A DNA stretch of 64,000 nucleotides from Novosphingobium sp. (GCF_019748365.1 NZ_JAIEPN010000093.1:31636-95635), one strand, 5' to 3'; shown: positions 9,313 through 18,130, numbered from the stretch's first letter. The notes: a model not told the origin generated them from the letters alone. Numbers and translations are program-made.

Positions 9313-11028
9313 TCAGAATTCCCCCTTCACGTCGAAGCTTACGCGGGGCGATCCCCGCTTGGTCGCCGGGCCACCGGTCATCGCGACCGCACCCAGCACC
9401 TCACCGGAAATCCGGTCGAATATCCGCACTCTGAGGCCGCCGCCGATGCCGACGAGCGTGAAGCTCGAAGTCTGCTCGGGCAGCGGATTGAGCACGCGCA
9501 GGAAAGACGCATCGCCGAACGCGAAGAAGCGCGCCTCGGTCAGCCACTTGCCGAAGCGTCCCGCCAGCGAGGGCGAGCGCAGCTCGAGGCTCGGCCCGAT
9601 CCCGTTGTCGCCCACGGCTTCGGACGAATAATACCCGCGCACGCTGCGCAGGCCGCCGGCAGAAAACTGCTCGTTGGTGATGAGATGCGAATCCGCCAGC
9701 TGCCCGTTCAGCCGGAACGCGGCGACGATATCGTTCTTGAAAGCATAGGACAGATCGACCGCGAGAACGCCGCGCACGAAATTCTCGTTGCTGAACTGCT
9801 CCCGGTTGCGAAACGCATCGACCAGCACGCAGGGCCCCGTGAGGCTCGCGCAGACCTTCGGCCTGATGGCGCGGAGGCCGATCGTCGTTCCCAGCGTTAC
9901 CGCGTAGTTGACCCGCTCGCTGCCACCGGAAATCATGTATTCCAGTTCGATCGGCAGATAGCGGATGGGCGCGGTGCTGGTCTGGACGCCCGCGACCTGG
10001 ATGTTCTGCTTGAAGTTCTTGTAGTCCAGACCGAAGCTGAACTGCTGCTGGCTACCGGCCGAGGCAAGATGATAGATGGCGCGTGCGCCGATCTGATACC
10101 CGTTGCCGAGGACGTTGGTCCCGCCCAGTGCCGCAATGTTGCTGTTGGAGTAGTACCCCGAAATCGCGATGCTCCAGGGCGTCCGCAAGAGCGGAAACGA
10201 GTAGGAGCCCGAAAAGACCTCGGTTTCCTGGCGCTTGAGCGGCGAGACGATGTACGTGAAGGACGCCGACTGCCCCGTCTGGAACAGATTGGAGTAATTG
10301 ACCGTGGCAATGGTGCGCAGCTGCGTCGTGGCAGGGCTGGCATCATTGTTGACATTGACACTGGCGTGTAGCGGCCGCTGGTCATCGACATTGAGATCGA
10401 CGTCGATCGTGCCGGGAGCCCTGCCCGGTTTGAAGATCGGATTGATCGTGCGATCGGGAAACCGGTTCGCCATGGTCATGTCCGCCTGCAAGGCGGGAAT
10501 GTTGAGCGGCTTCCCTTCCACCAGCGAGGGCACCTGCCGCCGCGCAACCCACAAGGAGTGATAGCGGCTGTCGGTGACCCGCACCTGCCCGACCGGCACC
10601 TCGTTCACCGCAATCCGGATCACGCCTTGCGCGAAGGATTCCCGCTCCTGCACCGGAACTTCGACCACCACCGCGCCATAGCCGCGCGCGGCATAGGCAT
10701 CCTGCAAGGCCTTGCGCGCCGCTTCGACATCCGCATCGGTGCGATCAGGACCGGAATGGGCATAGACCAGACGCTCGATCTCGCTGGTTGGAAGCGCGGT
10801 CACGCCGGTAATGTCATAGGCCTGAATAAAGAACTTCTCTGGCGCGCGCTCCGCTCCGGCAGGGGTCGCGGCAACGGCCGGGGCGGCTTGTTGAGTCGGG
10901 GACGATTGCTCGGCCTGAGTCGCTTGAATGGGCTGAGTCGCTTGTTCGGCCCACGCCGCCGAACCGGACAGCAGCAGCCACGTGAACGGCAAGCTCGCAC
11001 GTAAAACAGGTGCCTTAAGCCCGCCCAT
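9313..11028 (-). CDS. Two-partner secretion outer-membrane translocator (TpsB; ShlB/FhaC family)
   Basis: A 571-residue Omp85-superfamily pore that should recognise the TPS domain of the exoprotein and secrete it. It has a signal peptide (residues 1-27, ending SAAWA) and a Gln/Thr/Pro-rich linker. A POTRA domain lies at about 69-160 (KFFIQAYDITGVTALPTSEIE, VIRIAVNEVPVGQVRV). A 16-strand type barrel runs from about 215 to the end, with the conserved L6 motif VRGY in LRSVRGYYSSEAVG, and it finishes in Phe. The length matches the family. As first gene of the operon it is preceded by 176 bases containing a PHO-box-like site. All later genes follow with gaps of about 30 bases or less. Confidence 0.92.
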   Translation of the reverse strand: MGGLKAPVLRASLPFTWLLLSGSAAWAEQATQPIQATQAEQSSPTQQAAPAVAATPAGAERAPEKFFIQAYDITGVTALPTSEIERLVYAHSGPDRTDADVEAARKALQDAYAARGYGAVVVEVPVQERESFAQGVIRIAVNEVPVGQVRVTDSRYHSLWVARRQVPSLVEGKPLNIPALQADMTMANRFPDRTINPIFKPGRAPGTIDVDLNVDDQRPLHASVNVNNDASPATTQLRTIATVNYSNLFQTGQSASFTYIVSPLKRQETEVFSGSYSFPLLRTPWSIAISGYYSNSNIAALGGTNVLGNGYQIGARAIYHLASAGSQQQFSFGLDYKNFKQNIQVAGVQTSTAPIRYLPIELEYMISGGSERVNYAVTLGTTIGLRAIRPKVCASLTGPCVLVDAFRNREQFSNENFVRGVLAVDLSYAFKNDIVAAFRLNGQLADSHLITNEQFSAGGLRSVRGYYSSEAVGDNGIGPSLELRSPSLAGRFGKWLTEARFFAFGDASFLRVLNPLPEQTSSFTLVGIGGGLRVRIFDRISGEVLGAVAMTGGPATKRGSPRVSFDVKGEF

Positions 11029-11089
11029 CGAAATCTGATTCCCCGCACACCTGTGTAAGCGGTCTGTGACCGGCCAGTGTTTAATCTGT

Positions 11090-11107
11090 GTGACAGTGTA
11101 GTGATGC
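11090..11107 (-). promoter_or_regulatory. Candidate degenerate PHO box upstream of the TPS operon
   Basis: On the minus strand the sequence reads GCATCAC-TACA-CTGTCAC. Against the PhoB consensus CTGTCAY-N4-CTGTCAY, one half-site is perfect (7 of 7) and the other matches 4 of 7, with the correct 11-base period. The site ends about 62 bases before the tpsB ATG, and an AT-rich stretch (GATTAAAC) follows within ten bases, as a -10 would. PhoB control would match the phosphate theme of the neighbourhood, but the match is imperfect and untested. Confidence 0.4.
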
Positions 11108-11144
11108 GCCGACTGGCGAATCTCCGGGCCGGCAATTGGTTAAC

Positions 11145-11173
11145 AAAAAGGGCTCCGGATCGCTCCGGAGCCC
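11145..11173 (-). terminator. Rho-independent terminator of the PstS-like gene
   Basis: On the minus strand a perfect 10-base stem GGGCTCCGGA/TCCGGAGCCC with a four-base loop is followed at once by TTTTT. It lies about 30 bases past the stop codon of the PstS-like gene, and it separates that gene from the tpsB promoter, which reads the same way. Confidence 0.9.
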
Positions 11174-11204
11174 TTCTCGTTCAGCTTACGCCGTGATCAG
11201 AAGA

Positions 11205-13283
11205 TCAGGCGCCCGTACGACCCGTGCAGGTCGGGTTCGGGGTGGTCGCGATGCGGATGTTCGGACGGGCAGCGCGCCAAACGGTGCCAGCCGGACGCGT
11301 CGCGGTCGGAGCCGGAGCACCCGGATCGCCATAGAGGATGGCTGCGGTTGCCGTCTGATAGGCCGGGATGGTCCGGCTCTGGATCCACAGGTTCTGTGCA
11401 CCAAGAGTGGGCTCGGCAGTCGGGTTCGAAAGGAAGGTGTTGACGATCGCGCGCGTCCAGTTCGCCGGAACAACAGCGATGTTGTTCTGGAAGAGCACGC
11501 CCGGGGTGGCGGCAACGACACCGCTCAGCACGGTGTTCGTAGCCGGCTGACCGCTACCCGTCGTCCTGTACTGACCGAGCGTCCAGCCGAGGTAGGACAC
11601 CATGGCTTCACGGTTCGTGTCATTGTAGCAGGTGTAGAGCATGATCTGGGTCGTACCCGTCATCGGATAGCCGAGGTTCGGCGCAGCCAGCGTCTGGGCG
11701 GTGTCCGCATAGAGAACGTCGGCCCAGGCGATCGGGTTCGCACGAGTCGCGGCCACAGCGGTGGTGCCGGTGGTCGGGCGGACGAGACGGGTGTCGTTGG
11801 GCGAGTACAGACCCGCGGTATCCGACTGCGGCGGCAGGATGGTGCCGAGCGCCGTCCTGGCGGCCGTGGCCGTCGGGTTGGCATAGAGGGTCGTCGAAAC
11901 GCCAACCTGCAGCGTGGCAGCCGAAAGACCCGGGAGAGCGTCAACCGAAGGATTGACGAAGTCCGCCGAGATGTAGCCGACCTTGCCGTTGAGCAGGACG
12001 CCGTTCAGCGGGTAGTCCGGCGCAAACGTGATCGCCTGGGCAACGCGCGAGCTGCCGTCGGCAAGCAGGAAGTAGCCGCTGCCAACATTGCCGGTGGGCA
12101 TCGAGGTCGGGCCGGCCGCGCTCGTCGGCGAGGTCGCGGTCCCGATGTTCAGGATCGCGGTGCCATTGAAGTAATCGCCCGAGATCGAGTTGGTGGTGCC
12201 GGCAAAGGCGGTGGAGCTGGTGTTGTTGACGCGGTAGCCGGTGTCGGAACGAACACTGCGGAAATCGATACCGGTCGAGACGTTGTAGGGCAGCGATTCG
12301 GCAGCCTGGAGGAAGCGGTTTTCACCGGTGAAGGCCGGCACCGCAGCGGCAAGCAGCCTGCCACCGGCCGAACGAAGCTCGGGAATGCCGGGCGCGCTCG
12401 TGGGATTGCAGACCGCCGCGAGGTGGCGCGTGAAAATGTCGGTCGTGCCCGAACGGTCGAGACGCCCGACGAGACGGATCGGCGCACCGTCCGTATTCCA
12501 GCGGGTCGCAGTATCGTTGACCGGATCGAACAGCGGCGTGCGGAGGTTCAGCGTGGTGAACGCCGGATCGTTCCAGTTCGTCAGCGTGCCGTTGAAGATG
12601 CCGCAATAGGCCGCCTTCGAGAGCCTGATCGCCGCCGCCGGCGTGCCACCAGCCGGCGCGATGCCGCGGCCGCGTGCGTTGAACACCATCGGCTGGCCGG
12701 CGGCATTGGTGCCGTAGGTCGCGCTGTAGGCGATCGCGACGGGGAGCAGGTAGAGCGGGAACGAGATCGCCGCGCCGCCGTTGGTGGCCGCAGTCGCGTT
12801 GTATGAGGTCAGGTCCGACGTCGAGATCCCGGCGTCGGAGAACGCGAACTGGACGCGGTCCCAGGTGCCGAACGGATTGAACACGCCCGCCGTCGCGGTC
12901 GCGCCGCCGACGAAATCGTTGCGGAAGTTGCGCCAGATCTGGCGGCCGAAGCCCGAACCGGTCGCGACGTACTTGCCCTGGACGTTGGTCTGAAGCGCAT
13001 CGGCCGACAGCGCGCAGTTGGTCGGGATCGCGCCGTTGAAAACGCCCTGGGTCAGGGTGGTCAGCGAGGTCGCGCTCGACGAGGTACCGCGCTGGTTGTC
13101 GACCGCGCTGAGGCAGTTGAAGCTGCGCGTAACGACGTTCTGGACCGACGAAGCGCCCGCACCGCGCAGCGCGCCGTCCGAAGTCGCAGGGGCGGGCAGC
13201 GGAGTCTGCTGCGCGAAGGCTGGCGATGCAACCGAGCCGGCGACAACTGTCGCGGCCAGAAGCAGTGACTTCATGTTAACCAT
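11205..13283 (-). CDS. Large secreted PstS-like phosphate-binding-type protein
   Basis: A 692-residue periplasmic-binding-protein-like protein (PBP superdomain, PstS-like), about twice the length of PstS. The start is the ATG at 13283, with AGGAGG (13293-13298) nine bases upstream; longer in-frame extensions lack this. The signal peptide is MVNMKSLLLAATVVAGSVAS ending AFA, with no lipobox. PstS landmarks are LRGAGASSVQ near the N-terminus, GSGFGRQIWRNF, FAFSDAGIS, FPLYLLPVAIAYS, KAAYCGIFNGTLTNWNDPAF, and VGRLDRSGTTDIFTRHL, the last corresponding to the SGT phosphate loop. Long insertions rich in Thr/Ser/Asn/Ala separate these blocks. The divergent neighbour is a T2SS operon, so secretion by that system is plausible. 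In Caulobacter a PstS-like lipoprotein (ElpS) is linked to T2SS. The ligand is inferred, not shown. Confidence 0.82.
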   Translation of the reverse strand: MVNMKSLLLAATVVAGSVASPAFAQQTPLPAPATSDGALRGAGASSVQNVVTRSFNCLSAVDNQRGTSSSATSLTTLTQGVFNGAIPTNCALSADALQTNVQGKYVATGSGFGRQIWRNFRNDFVGGATATAGVFNPFGTWDRVQFAFSDAGISTSDLTSYNATAATNGGAAISFPLYLLPVAIAYSATYGTNAAGQPMVFNARGRGIAPAGGTPAAAIRLSKAAYCGIFNGTLTNWNDPAFTTLNLRTPLFDPVNDTATRWNTDGAPIRLVGRLDRSGTTDIFTRHLAAVCNPTSAPGIPELRSAGGRLLAAAVPAFTGENRFLQAAESLPYNVSTGIDFRSVRSDTGYRVNNTSSTAFAGTTNSISGDYFNGTAILNIGTATSPTSAAGPTSMPTGNVGSGYFLLADGSSRVAQAITFAPDYPLNGVLLNGKVGYISADFVNPSVDALPGLSAATLQVGVSTTLYANPTATAARTALGTILPPQSDTAGLYSPNDTRLVRPTTGTTAVAATRANPIAWADVLYADTAQTLAAPNLGYPMTGTTQIMLYTCYNDTNREAMVSYLGWTLGQYRTTGSGQPATNTVLSGVVAATPGVLFQNNIAVVPANWTRAIVNTFLSNPTAEPTLGAQNLWIQSRTIPAYQTATAAILYGDPGAPAPTATRPAGTVWRAARPNIRIATTPNPTCTGRTGA

Positions 13284-13869
13284 TTGATAATTCCTCCTGA
13301 AGGATATCGTAATCAATACCGACGCGGCATCAGAGCGAGTAGGCCGATCCAAAATCAAAGAAATCTGCATTACTGTAAGAGAATTCACCGAATACTTAAA
13401 CCTCTGCCTGCGAATCGCCAGTGGCTCTCCATGTATTGGTGATAAATTGCCGCCGATCAGAGTTCCGACCAGGCAGAAATTTCTGCAGATTTATAGAAAT
13501 CGTTCTCAGCGCCCCCATTTCCCAACCCAATCCATGGCTGGCGCATGGGGCATTAGACTCGGCAAATGACAACCACGTGATTCTTTTGTTGCAGTTGCCC
13601 GATATCACCCCGGCGCAGGCTTCGACCCGGCGCGCGGCAGGCTCACAGACCTGCTAGTCCTGACGCCGAAACGGTTGGAACCGGGCAGAGACGCGGTGAT
13701 ACTCGCTGAGGGCACTTTGCGCGGCGGAAGTGGCCTGAAGCCTGCCTCCGTGCATGGCGGCATTGCCGCAGCTCCCGTCAAACGGTCGTAACACAAATGA
13801 CGCATTGGACCCATAAGGCGGTCGAAACGGTGCTGGTTGGCCTGCCGCGGGCAATTTTTTTGAGCCAAC
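13284..13869. other. Divergent intergenic region between the PstS-like gene and gspE
   Basis: 586 bases without a convincing gene. It must hold the promoters of both divergent units. The half next to the PstS-like gene is relatively AT-rich and includes a perfect 14-base palindrome at 13473-13486. The gspE half is GC-rich and ends in a T7 run just before the start codon. Small frames here lack ribosome sites and family features. Confidence 0.7.
13473..13486. promoter_or_regulatory. Perfect 14-base palindrome, possible operator
   Basis: GCAGAAATTTCTGC is a perfect inverted repeat in the AT-rich part of the divergent region, about 190 bases upstream of the PstS-like start. It could bind a dimeric regulator, but nothing identifies one. 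Confidence 0.3.
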
Positions 13870-15660
13870 ATGAATAATAGCCATGCAGCATCTGGTCTGA
13901 CCGCGAGGGTTAACGTGCTCGGTAAAGCAAAACTCTCGGCAGTTGCAGGCGGATCGCCCGAGGCCACGCTGACGGGCTCTGCCCTCAGCGCTGCGCAAGA
14001 TGGCGCAAACTCCATTGATTCCGTGCTCGAAGCGCGCGCCCTGCTTTCGCGCGAAGCCCTGTCCCGCGCCCGTCTGGTGCAGCAGGAAAGCGGTGAGCGC
14101 ATCGAGTCGGTTGTCACCCGCCTCGGCCTGATGTCGGAACAATCGCTTTGCGAGCATCTCGCCGACGCCAGCGGGATGCCCATGGCGCCGGCCGAAATGC
14201 TGCGCGAGCCGGTTGCGCTTGAACAGCCGGTCGCGGCCGACTTCCTGCGCGATATCCGCGCTGTTCCCATTGCGATCGATGATGCGCGGGTCTGCGTTGC
14301 GGTCGTCGACCCCTTCGACCTTTTCGTCGAGAACGCATTCCGCTTCCTGTTCAAGCGCCGGGTGGATCGGGTCATCGCCCGCGCCAGCGATATCGACGCC
14401 GCGATCGAGCGTCTCTGCCATGATGGCACCGATGCGGCGGTGATCGAGGATACCGTCGAATCCGGCGACATCGACCGGATGCGCGATCTGACGAGCGACG
14501 CGCCGGCCATCCGCACGGTGAACCGTCTGATCGCCGAGGCGGTCGATGCCAATGCCTCGGACATTCACGTCGAGCCGAGCGATGACAGCCTGACCGTGCG
14601 GTTCCGCATCGATGGCATGCTGCGCCTCGTCACCCGCTTGCCCCAGGCCATGCGCTCGTCCGTCGTGGCGCGCATCAAGGTCATGGCCGGGCTCGACATC
14701 GCCGAGCGCCGCATCCCGCAGGATGGCCGTCTCAGGCTGGCCGTCCGCGGCCACGAAATCGACCTGCGCGTCGCCACCGCGCCGTCGATCCATGGCGAAA
14801 GCGCGGTCCTGCGCATTCTCGACAGGTCCAACCTCAAGCTCGAATTCGCGGCACTCGGCCTTGATGACCGGCTGGTGAAGCAGTTCCGCGAGGCGATCCA
14901 CCTGCCCTATGGAATCGTGCTCGTGACCGGCCCCACCGGCAGCGGCAAGACCACCACGCTTTATGCCGCGCTTGCCGAGCTCAACCAGATCGAACGCAAG
15001 CTGCTGACGGTGGAAGATCCGATCGAGTACCGCCTGCCCGGCATTGTGCAGACGCAGGTGCAGCCCGGGATCGGTTTCACGTTCGCCACCGCCCTGCGTT
15101 CGTTTCTACGGCAGGATCCCGATGCGATCATGGTCGGCGAGATCCGCGACGTCGAAACCGCGCAGATCGCGGTGCAAGCCGCGCTCACGGGCCACATGAT
15201 CCTCTCGACCCTCCACACCAACACCGCGGCAGGTGCGATCACCCGGCTGATCGACATGGAAGTGGAGCCGTTCCTCCTGAGCTCGGTGCTCGCCGGGGTG
15301 CTGGCACAGCGGCTCGTCCGGCGCCTGTGCATGCACTGCCGCGTGCCGTTCGCGCCGGATGAAGCGCTGCTGGCATCGCTCGGTATCGATGCTACCGTCG
15401 GCGGAGAGAACCATTTCCACCGCGCTGCCGGCTGCACCGCCTGCCATGGCACAGGCTACAGCGGACGCATCGCGCTGTTCGATTTCCTGCCGGTGGATGA
15501 TGCGATCGCGCGGCTGATCCTGAAGCGTGTCGATGCCCGCCAGATCGAGGAATGCGCCAGCGCCGCAGGTCACCGCTCGCTGCTGCAGGAAGGCTATGCC
15601 AAGGCCGCGCAAGGGCTCACGACCATCGAGGAAGTTCTCAGGGTTGCGAGCGGCGAATGA
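13870..15660 (+). CDS. gspE: Type II secretion ATPase GspE
   Basis: A 596-residue cytoplasmic ATPase that powers pseudopilus assembly. An N-terminal GspE/PilB-type domain (about 50-190) is followed by the ATPase core. Walker A is GPTGSGKT at 354-361. The aspartate/Walker B region DPDAIMVGEIRD lies at 416-427 and the His box GHMILSTLHT at 441-450. A zinc-binding four-cysteine module (CMHC at 487-490 and CTAC at 522-525) marks it as the T2SS/T4P assembly type. It is the first gene of the operon, and its stop overlaps the gspF start. The ribosome site before the given ATG is weak, so the exact N-terminus is uncertain. Confidence 0.95.
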   Translation: MNNSHAASGLTARVNVLGKAKLSAVAGGSPEATLTGSALSAAQDGANSIDSVLEARALLSREALSRARLVQQESGERIESVVTRLGLMSEQSLCEHLADASGMPMAPAEMLREPVALEQPVAADFLRDIRAVPIAIDDARVCVAVVDPFDLFVENAFRFLFKRRVDRVIARASDIDAAIERLCHDGTDAAVIEDTVESGDIDRMRDLTSDAPAIRTVNRLIAEAVDANASDIHVEPSDDSLTVRFRIDGMLRLVTRLPQAMRSSVVARIKVMAGLDIAERRIPQDGRLRLAVRGHEIDLRVATAPSIHGESAVLRILDRSNLKLEFAALGLDDRLVKQFREAIHLPYGIVLVTGPTGSGKTTTLYAALAELNQIERKLLTVEDPIEYRLPGIVQTQVQPGIGFTFATALRSFLRQDPDAIMVGEIRDVETAQIAVQAALTGHMILSTLHTNTAAGAITRLIDMEVEPFLLSSVLAGVLAQRLVRRLCMHCRVPFAPDEALLASLGIDATVGGENHFHRAAGCTACHGTGYSGRIALFDFLPVDDAIARLILKRVDARQIEECASAAGHRSLLQEGYAKAAQGLTTIEEVLRVASGE

Positions 15661-16883
15661 GCGCAGCGCCCGCCTTTCGCTATCGCGCGCTGCGCGGTGA
15701 TGGCCGGATCATTGCCGGGCAGCTTGATGCGGCCAGCGAAAGCGATGCCCTCGCCCAGATCCGGCGCAGCGGCAACACGCCGGTCGAACTGCGCCTGATC
15801 ACCGGCGCCGCCGCAACCGCGCCCCCCGGCGAGGGCATATCACGGCGCAACAGCGCGATCAGCCGCGCCGTGATTGCCGAACTCGCCGTCCTCCTCAAAG
15901 CGGGCCTCCCGCTCGACCGGGCGCTGGCGCTGGCGGTCGGCAACATCGACGATCCCGCCACGGCCGAGGCCATGGGCATGCTGCTGAGCGCCGTCCGTGA
16001 GGGTGCACCGATTTCTCGAGCCATGCTCGACAATCCGGCGCTGTTCAGCCCCGGCGAGGCGGCAATGGCCGAAGCCGGCGAGGCGAACGGCAAACTGGGC
16101 GAAGCGATGGAGCGTCTGTCGAAGATGCTCGAACAGGCCGCCGAACTGCGGCGGCTGGTCATCACCTCGATGATCTATCCCATCGCGCTGTCGGTGATCT
16201 CGGTCGGCGTGATCCTCATGATGCTGCTGTTTGTCGTGCCGCAGTTCGAGCGGCTTCTCGACAACAGCCAGGCCGAACTGCCCTTCGCCTCGATGGCGGT
16301 GATTGCAGCAAGCCAGTTCCTGCGCGCCTACGGGCTCTGGCTTCTGGCGGGGCTGGTGGTGATCGGCCTTGCCTTGCGCAACGTGCTCGCCCGGCCTTCC
16401 AGCCGGATCCGGTTCGATCAGACCATGCTGCGCCTGCCGCTTGTCGGTGACCTTGTGCGGCGCATCGAGACCGCGCGGTTTTCCCATACGCTGGGCGCAT
16501 TGCTCGAAGGCGGGGTTCCGCTGCCAAACGCGCTCGCCCTGGCCCAACGCACCGTCGGCAACACCGCAATTGCCGCCGCAATTGCCACGATTGCCGAAGG
16601 CGTGCGCGAAGGCGGCGGTCTCTCCGCGCCGCTCGCCGCAACCGGCATGCTGCCGCACCTCGCCATCGGTTTCATCCGGACCGGCGAGGAAACCTCGCAG
16701 CTCGCCCTCATGCTGTCGCGCCTTGCCGTGGTGCTTGATCGCGACGTGCGCACCCGGCTGGAGCGGCTTGTCGCCATTCTCACGCCGACCATCACGATCG
16801 TGCTGGGCACCGCGGTGGCGGTGATCATCGCCGCGGTGATGTCGGCGATCCTCGGCTTCAATGAACTGGCGGTATCGCAATGA
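15657..16883 (+). CDS. gspF: Type II secretion inner-membrane platform protein GspF
   Basis: A 408-residue polytopic membrane protein that links the ATPase to pseudopilus growth. The start is the ATG that overlaps the gspE stop (ATGA), giving the N-terminus MSAAPAFRYRALRGDGRIIAG, which matches GspF. Two T2SSF repeats of similar sequence (about 70-195 and 270-395) each contain the FSHTLGALLEGGVPLPNAL or AELAVLLKAGLPLDRAL type motif. Three hydrophobic helices are present (near 175-195, 220-245 and 375-400). The next gene, gspG, overlaps by ATGA. Confidence 0.95.
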   Translation: MSAAPAFRYRALRGDGRIIAGQLDAASESDALAQIRRSGNTPVELRLITGAAATAPPGEGISRRNSAISRAVIAELAVLLKAGLPLDRALALAVGNIDDPATAEAMGMLLSAVREGAPISRAMLDNPALFSPGEAAMAEAGEANGKLGEAMERLSKMLEQAAELRRLVITSMIYPIALSVISVGVILMMLLFVVPQFERLLDNSQAELPFASMAVIAASQFLRAYGLWLLAGLVVIGLALRNVLARPSSRIRFDQTMLRLPLVGDLVRRIETARFSHTLGALLEGGVPLPNALALAQRTVGNTAIAAAIATIAEGVREGGGLSAPLAATGMLPHLAIGFIRTGEETSQLALMLSRLAVVLDRDVRTRLERLVAILTPTITIVLGTAVAVIIAAVMSAILGFNELAVSQ

Positions 16884-17302
16884 AAAAGAATGACCGGAAT
16901 GAGCGGGGCTTTACCCTGATCGAGCTGCTGGTGGTGCTGGCCGTGCTCGGCCTGCTGGCCGCCATCGTCGGACCGCAGGTGATCAAGTATCTCGGCAGCT
17001 CGCGCACACAGACCGCCCAGATCCAGACCAAGAACATTGCAGCCGCGCTCGAGCTGTTCAAGCTCGACGCCGGGCGCTACCCAACCAGTGCAGAGGGCCT
17101 GACCGCTCTCGTCAAGGCGCCCACCAGCGATCCGAACTGGAACGGGCCCTACATCGCCGATGCTGCCGCCCTGAACGACCCCTGGGGCAAGCCCTACCTC
17201 TACAAGGTGCCGGGCGATCACGGCGAGGTCGATGTCTACAGCTTCGGCTCGGATGGTGCCGCCGGCGGCACCAAAGAGGCCAAAGATGTCGGCAACTGGT
17301 GA
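16880..17302 (+). CDS. gspG: Major pseudopilin GspG
   Basis: A 140-residue major pseudopilin. The short leader MKKNDRNERG precedes the class III cleavage site G|FTLIEL, with Glu at +5 of the mature protein, followed by a hydrophobic helix. The C-terminal domain has the GspG features LFKLDAGRYPTSAEGL, DPWGKPYLYKVPGDHGEVDVYSFGSDG (calcium-loop region) and ends GNW. It overlaps gspF by ATGA and gspH by 17 bases. A prepilin peptidase (GspO) is not in the window and must be supplied elsewhere. Confidence 0.96.
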   Translation: MKKNDRNERGFTLIELLVVLAVLGLLAAIVGPQVIKYLGSSRTQTAQIQTKNIAAALELFKLDAGRYPTSAEGLTALVKAPTSDPNWNGPYIADAAALNDPWGKPYLYKVPGDHGEVDVYSFGSDGAAGGTKEAKDVGNW

Positions 17303-17726
17303 GCGGCCGCGCGGATTGCGCCGCGATGCCGGATTTACCCTGATCGAACTGCTGGTGGCACTGGCCATCGCGGCCTTGCTGACCGGTATCGCCTTTCCGG
17401 CGCTGCAGCATCAGCTGCAGCAAAGCGCCCGGACCGAAGCCCGGATGACCGTGGCGCTCGTGCTTACCGAGGCCCGCGCGGATGCCATTGCCGGGGCGGC
17501 GCCCGTCCGGGTGTCGTGGTCCGCTGCCCGCCGGACGCTGCAATCCTCATCCGGGCGCCCGGCCCGCACCCTGCCGGCCGCGGCAAAGCTCGAATGGCCC
17601 GCCGGGGGGCTTGCCTTCTTCCCCGATGGCACCGCCATCGGCGGGGACGGCGCGATTCAATCCGCTGGCCGGGCCGACCACTTCGCGGTGGACCCGGCCA
17701 CTTCGCGCCTCGTGTTCTCGCCGTGA
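17286..17726 (+). CDS. gspH: Minor pseudopilin GspH
   Basis: A 146-residue minor pseudopilin. The ATG at 17286 lies inside the 3' end of gspG, and longer frames would begin well inside that gene. The leader MSATGERPRGLRRDAG precedes the prepilin site G|FTLIELLVALA with Glu at +5. The C-terminal domain is short and contains LEWPAGGLAFFPDGTAIGGDG, similar to the GspH C-terminal signature. It overlaps gspI by a GTGA junction. Confidence 0.85.
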   Translation: MSATGERPRGLRRDAGFTLIELLVALAIAALLTGIAFPALQHQLQQSARTEARMTVALVLTEARADAIAGAAPVRVSWSAARRTLQSSSGRPARTLPAAAKLEWPAGGLAFFPDGTAIGGDGAIQSAGRADHFAVDPATSRLVFSP

Positions 17727-18130
17727 TCTCCGCCGCCGCCCGCCCGCAGGGGGCACCGCGCGGCCCCGGTGAAGCGGGGTTCTCGCTGATCGAGATGCTG
17801 ATCGCGCTGGCCATCGTGACCGCGATGACCGGCGCGCTGGTCGGCACCGTGGGGCAGGATGCGCGGGCACGGCTCGCGGTCCAGCAGCGCCGCGAAGCCC
17901 TTCTCGTGGCCCAATCGGTGCTCGACCAGATGGCCGACGCCAATGCCCCGCTCGAGGGCCGCTGGCGGGGCTATGGCTGGCGCGTCCTGCGTCAGCCCTA
18001 CCAGCTTGCCGATCCGCTTGATCGCCATCCGCTTGAACAGATCACGGTTTCCGTCGGTGCTATTGGCGGTGTTGCCGGATCGAAACGCGGCGAGATCATC
18101 CGGCTCAGCACGGTGCGGATCAAGCCATGA
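17723..18130 (+). CDS. gspI: Minor pseudopilin GspI
   Basis: A 135-residue minor pseudopilin with a GTG start that overlaps the gspH stop codon (GTGA). An upstream ATG in the same frame would lie deep in gspH and adds a non-homologous Arg-rich tail. The leader ends PGEAG|FSLIEML with Glu at +5. The rest contains LLVAQSVLDQMADAN and ITVSV, both like GspI. The stop overlaps the gspJ start. Confidence 0.85.
   Translation: MISAAARPQGAPRGPGEAGFSLIEMLIALAIVTAMTGALVGTVGQDARARLAVQQRREALLVAQSVLDQMADANAPLEGRWRGYGWRVLRQPYQLADPLDRHPLEQITVSVGAIGGVAGSKRGEIIRLSTVRIKP

Noticed and set aside
7534..10371. Plus-strand open frame of 945 codons
   Set aside because: It is antisense to the exbB fusion and tpsB, with Arg/His-rich low-complexity composition typical of GC-rich shadow frames.
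13284..13400. PHO box for the PstS-like gene
   Set aside because: I looked on the minus strand upstream of the AGGAGG site and found no half-site pair at 11-base spacing.
13396..13608. Short minus-strand frame in the divergent region
   Set aside because: It has no ribosome site, no family features and lies in promoter DNA.
13775..13792. Possible PHO box before gspE (CCGTCAA-ACGG-TCGTAAC)
   Set aside because: Only about 9 of 14 positions match the consensus, and both halves are imperfect; this is near what chance gives in such DNA.
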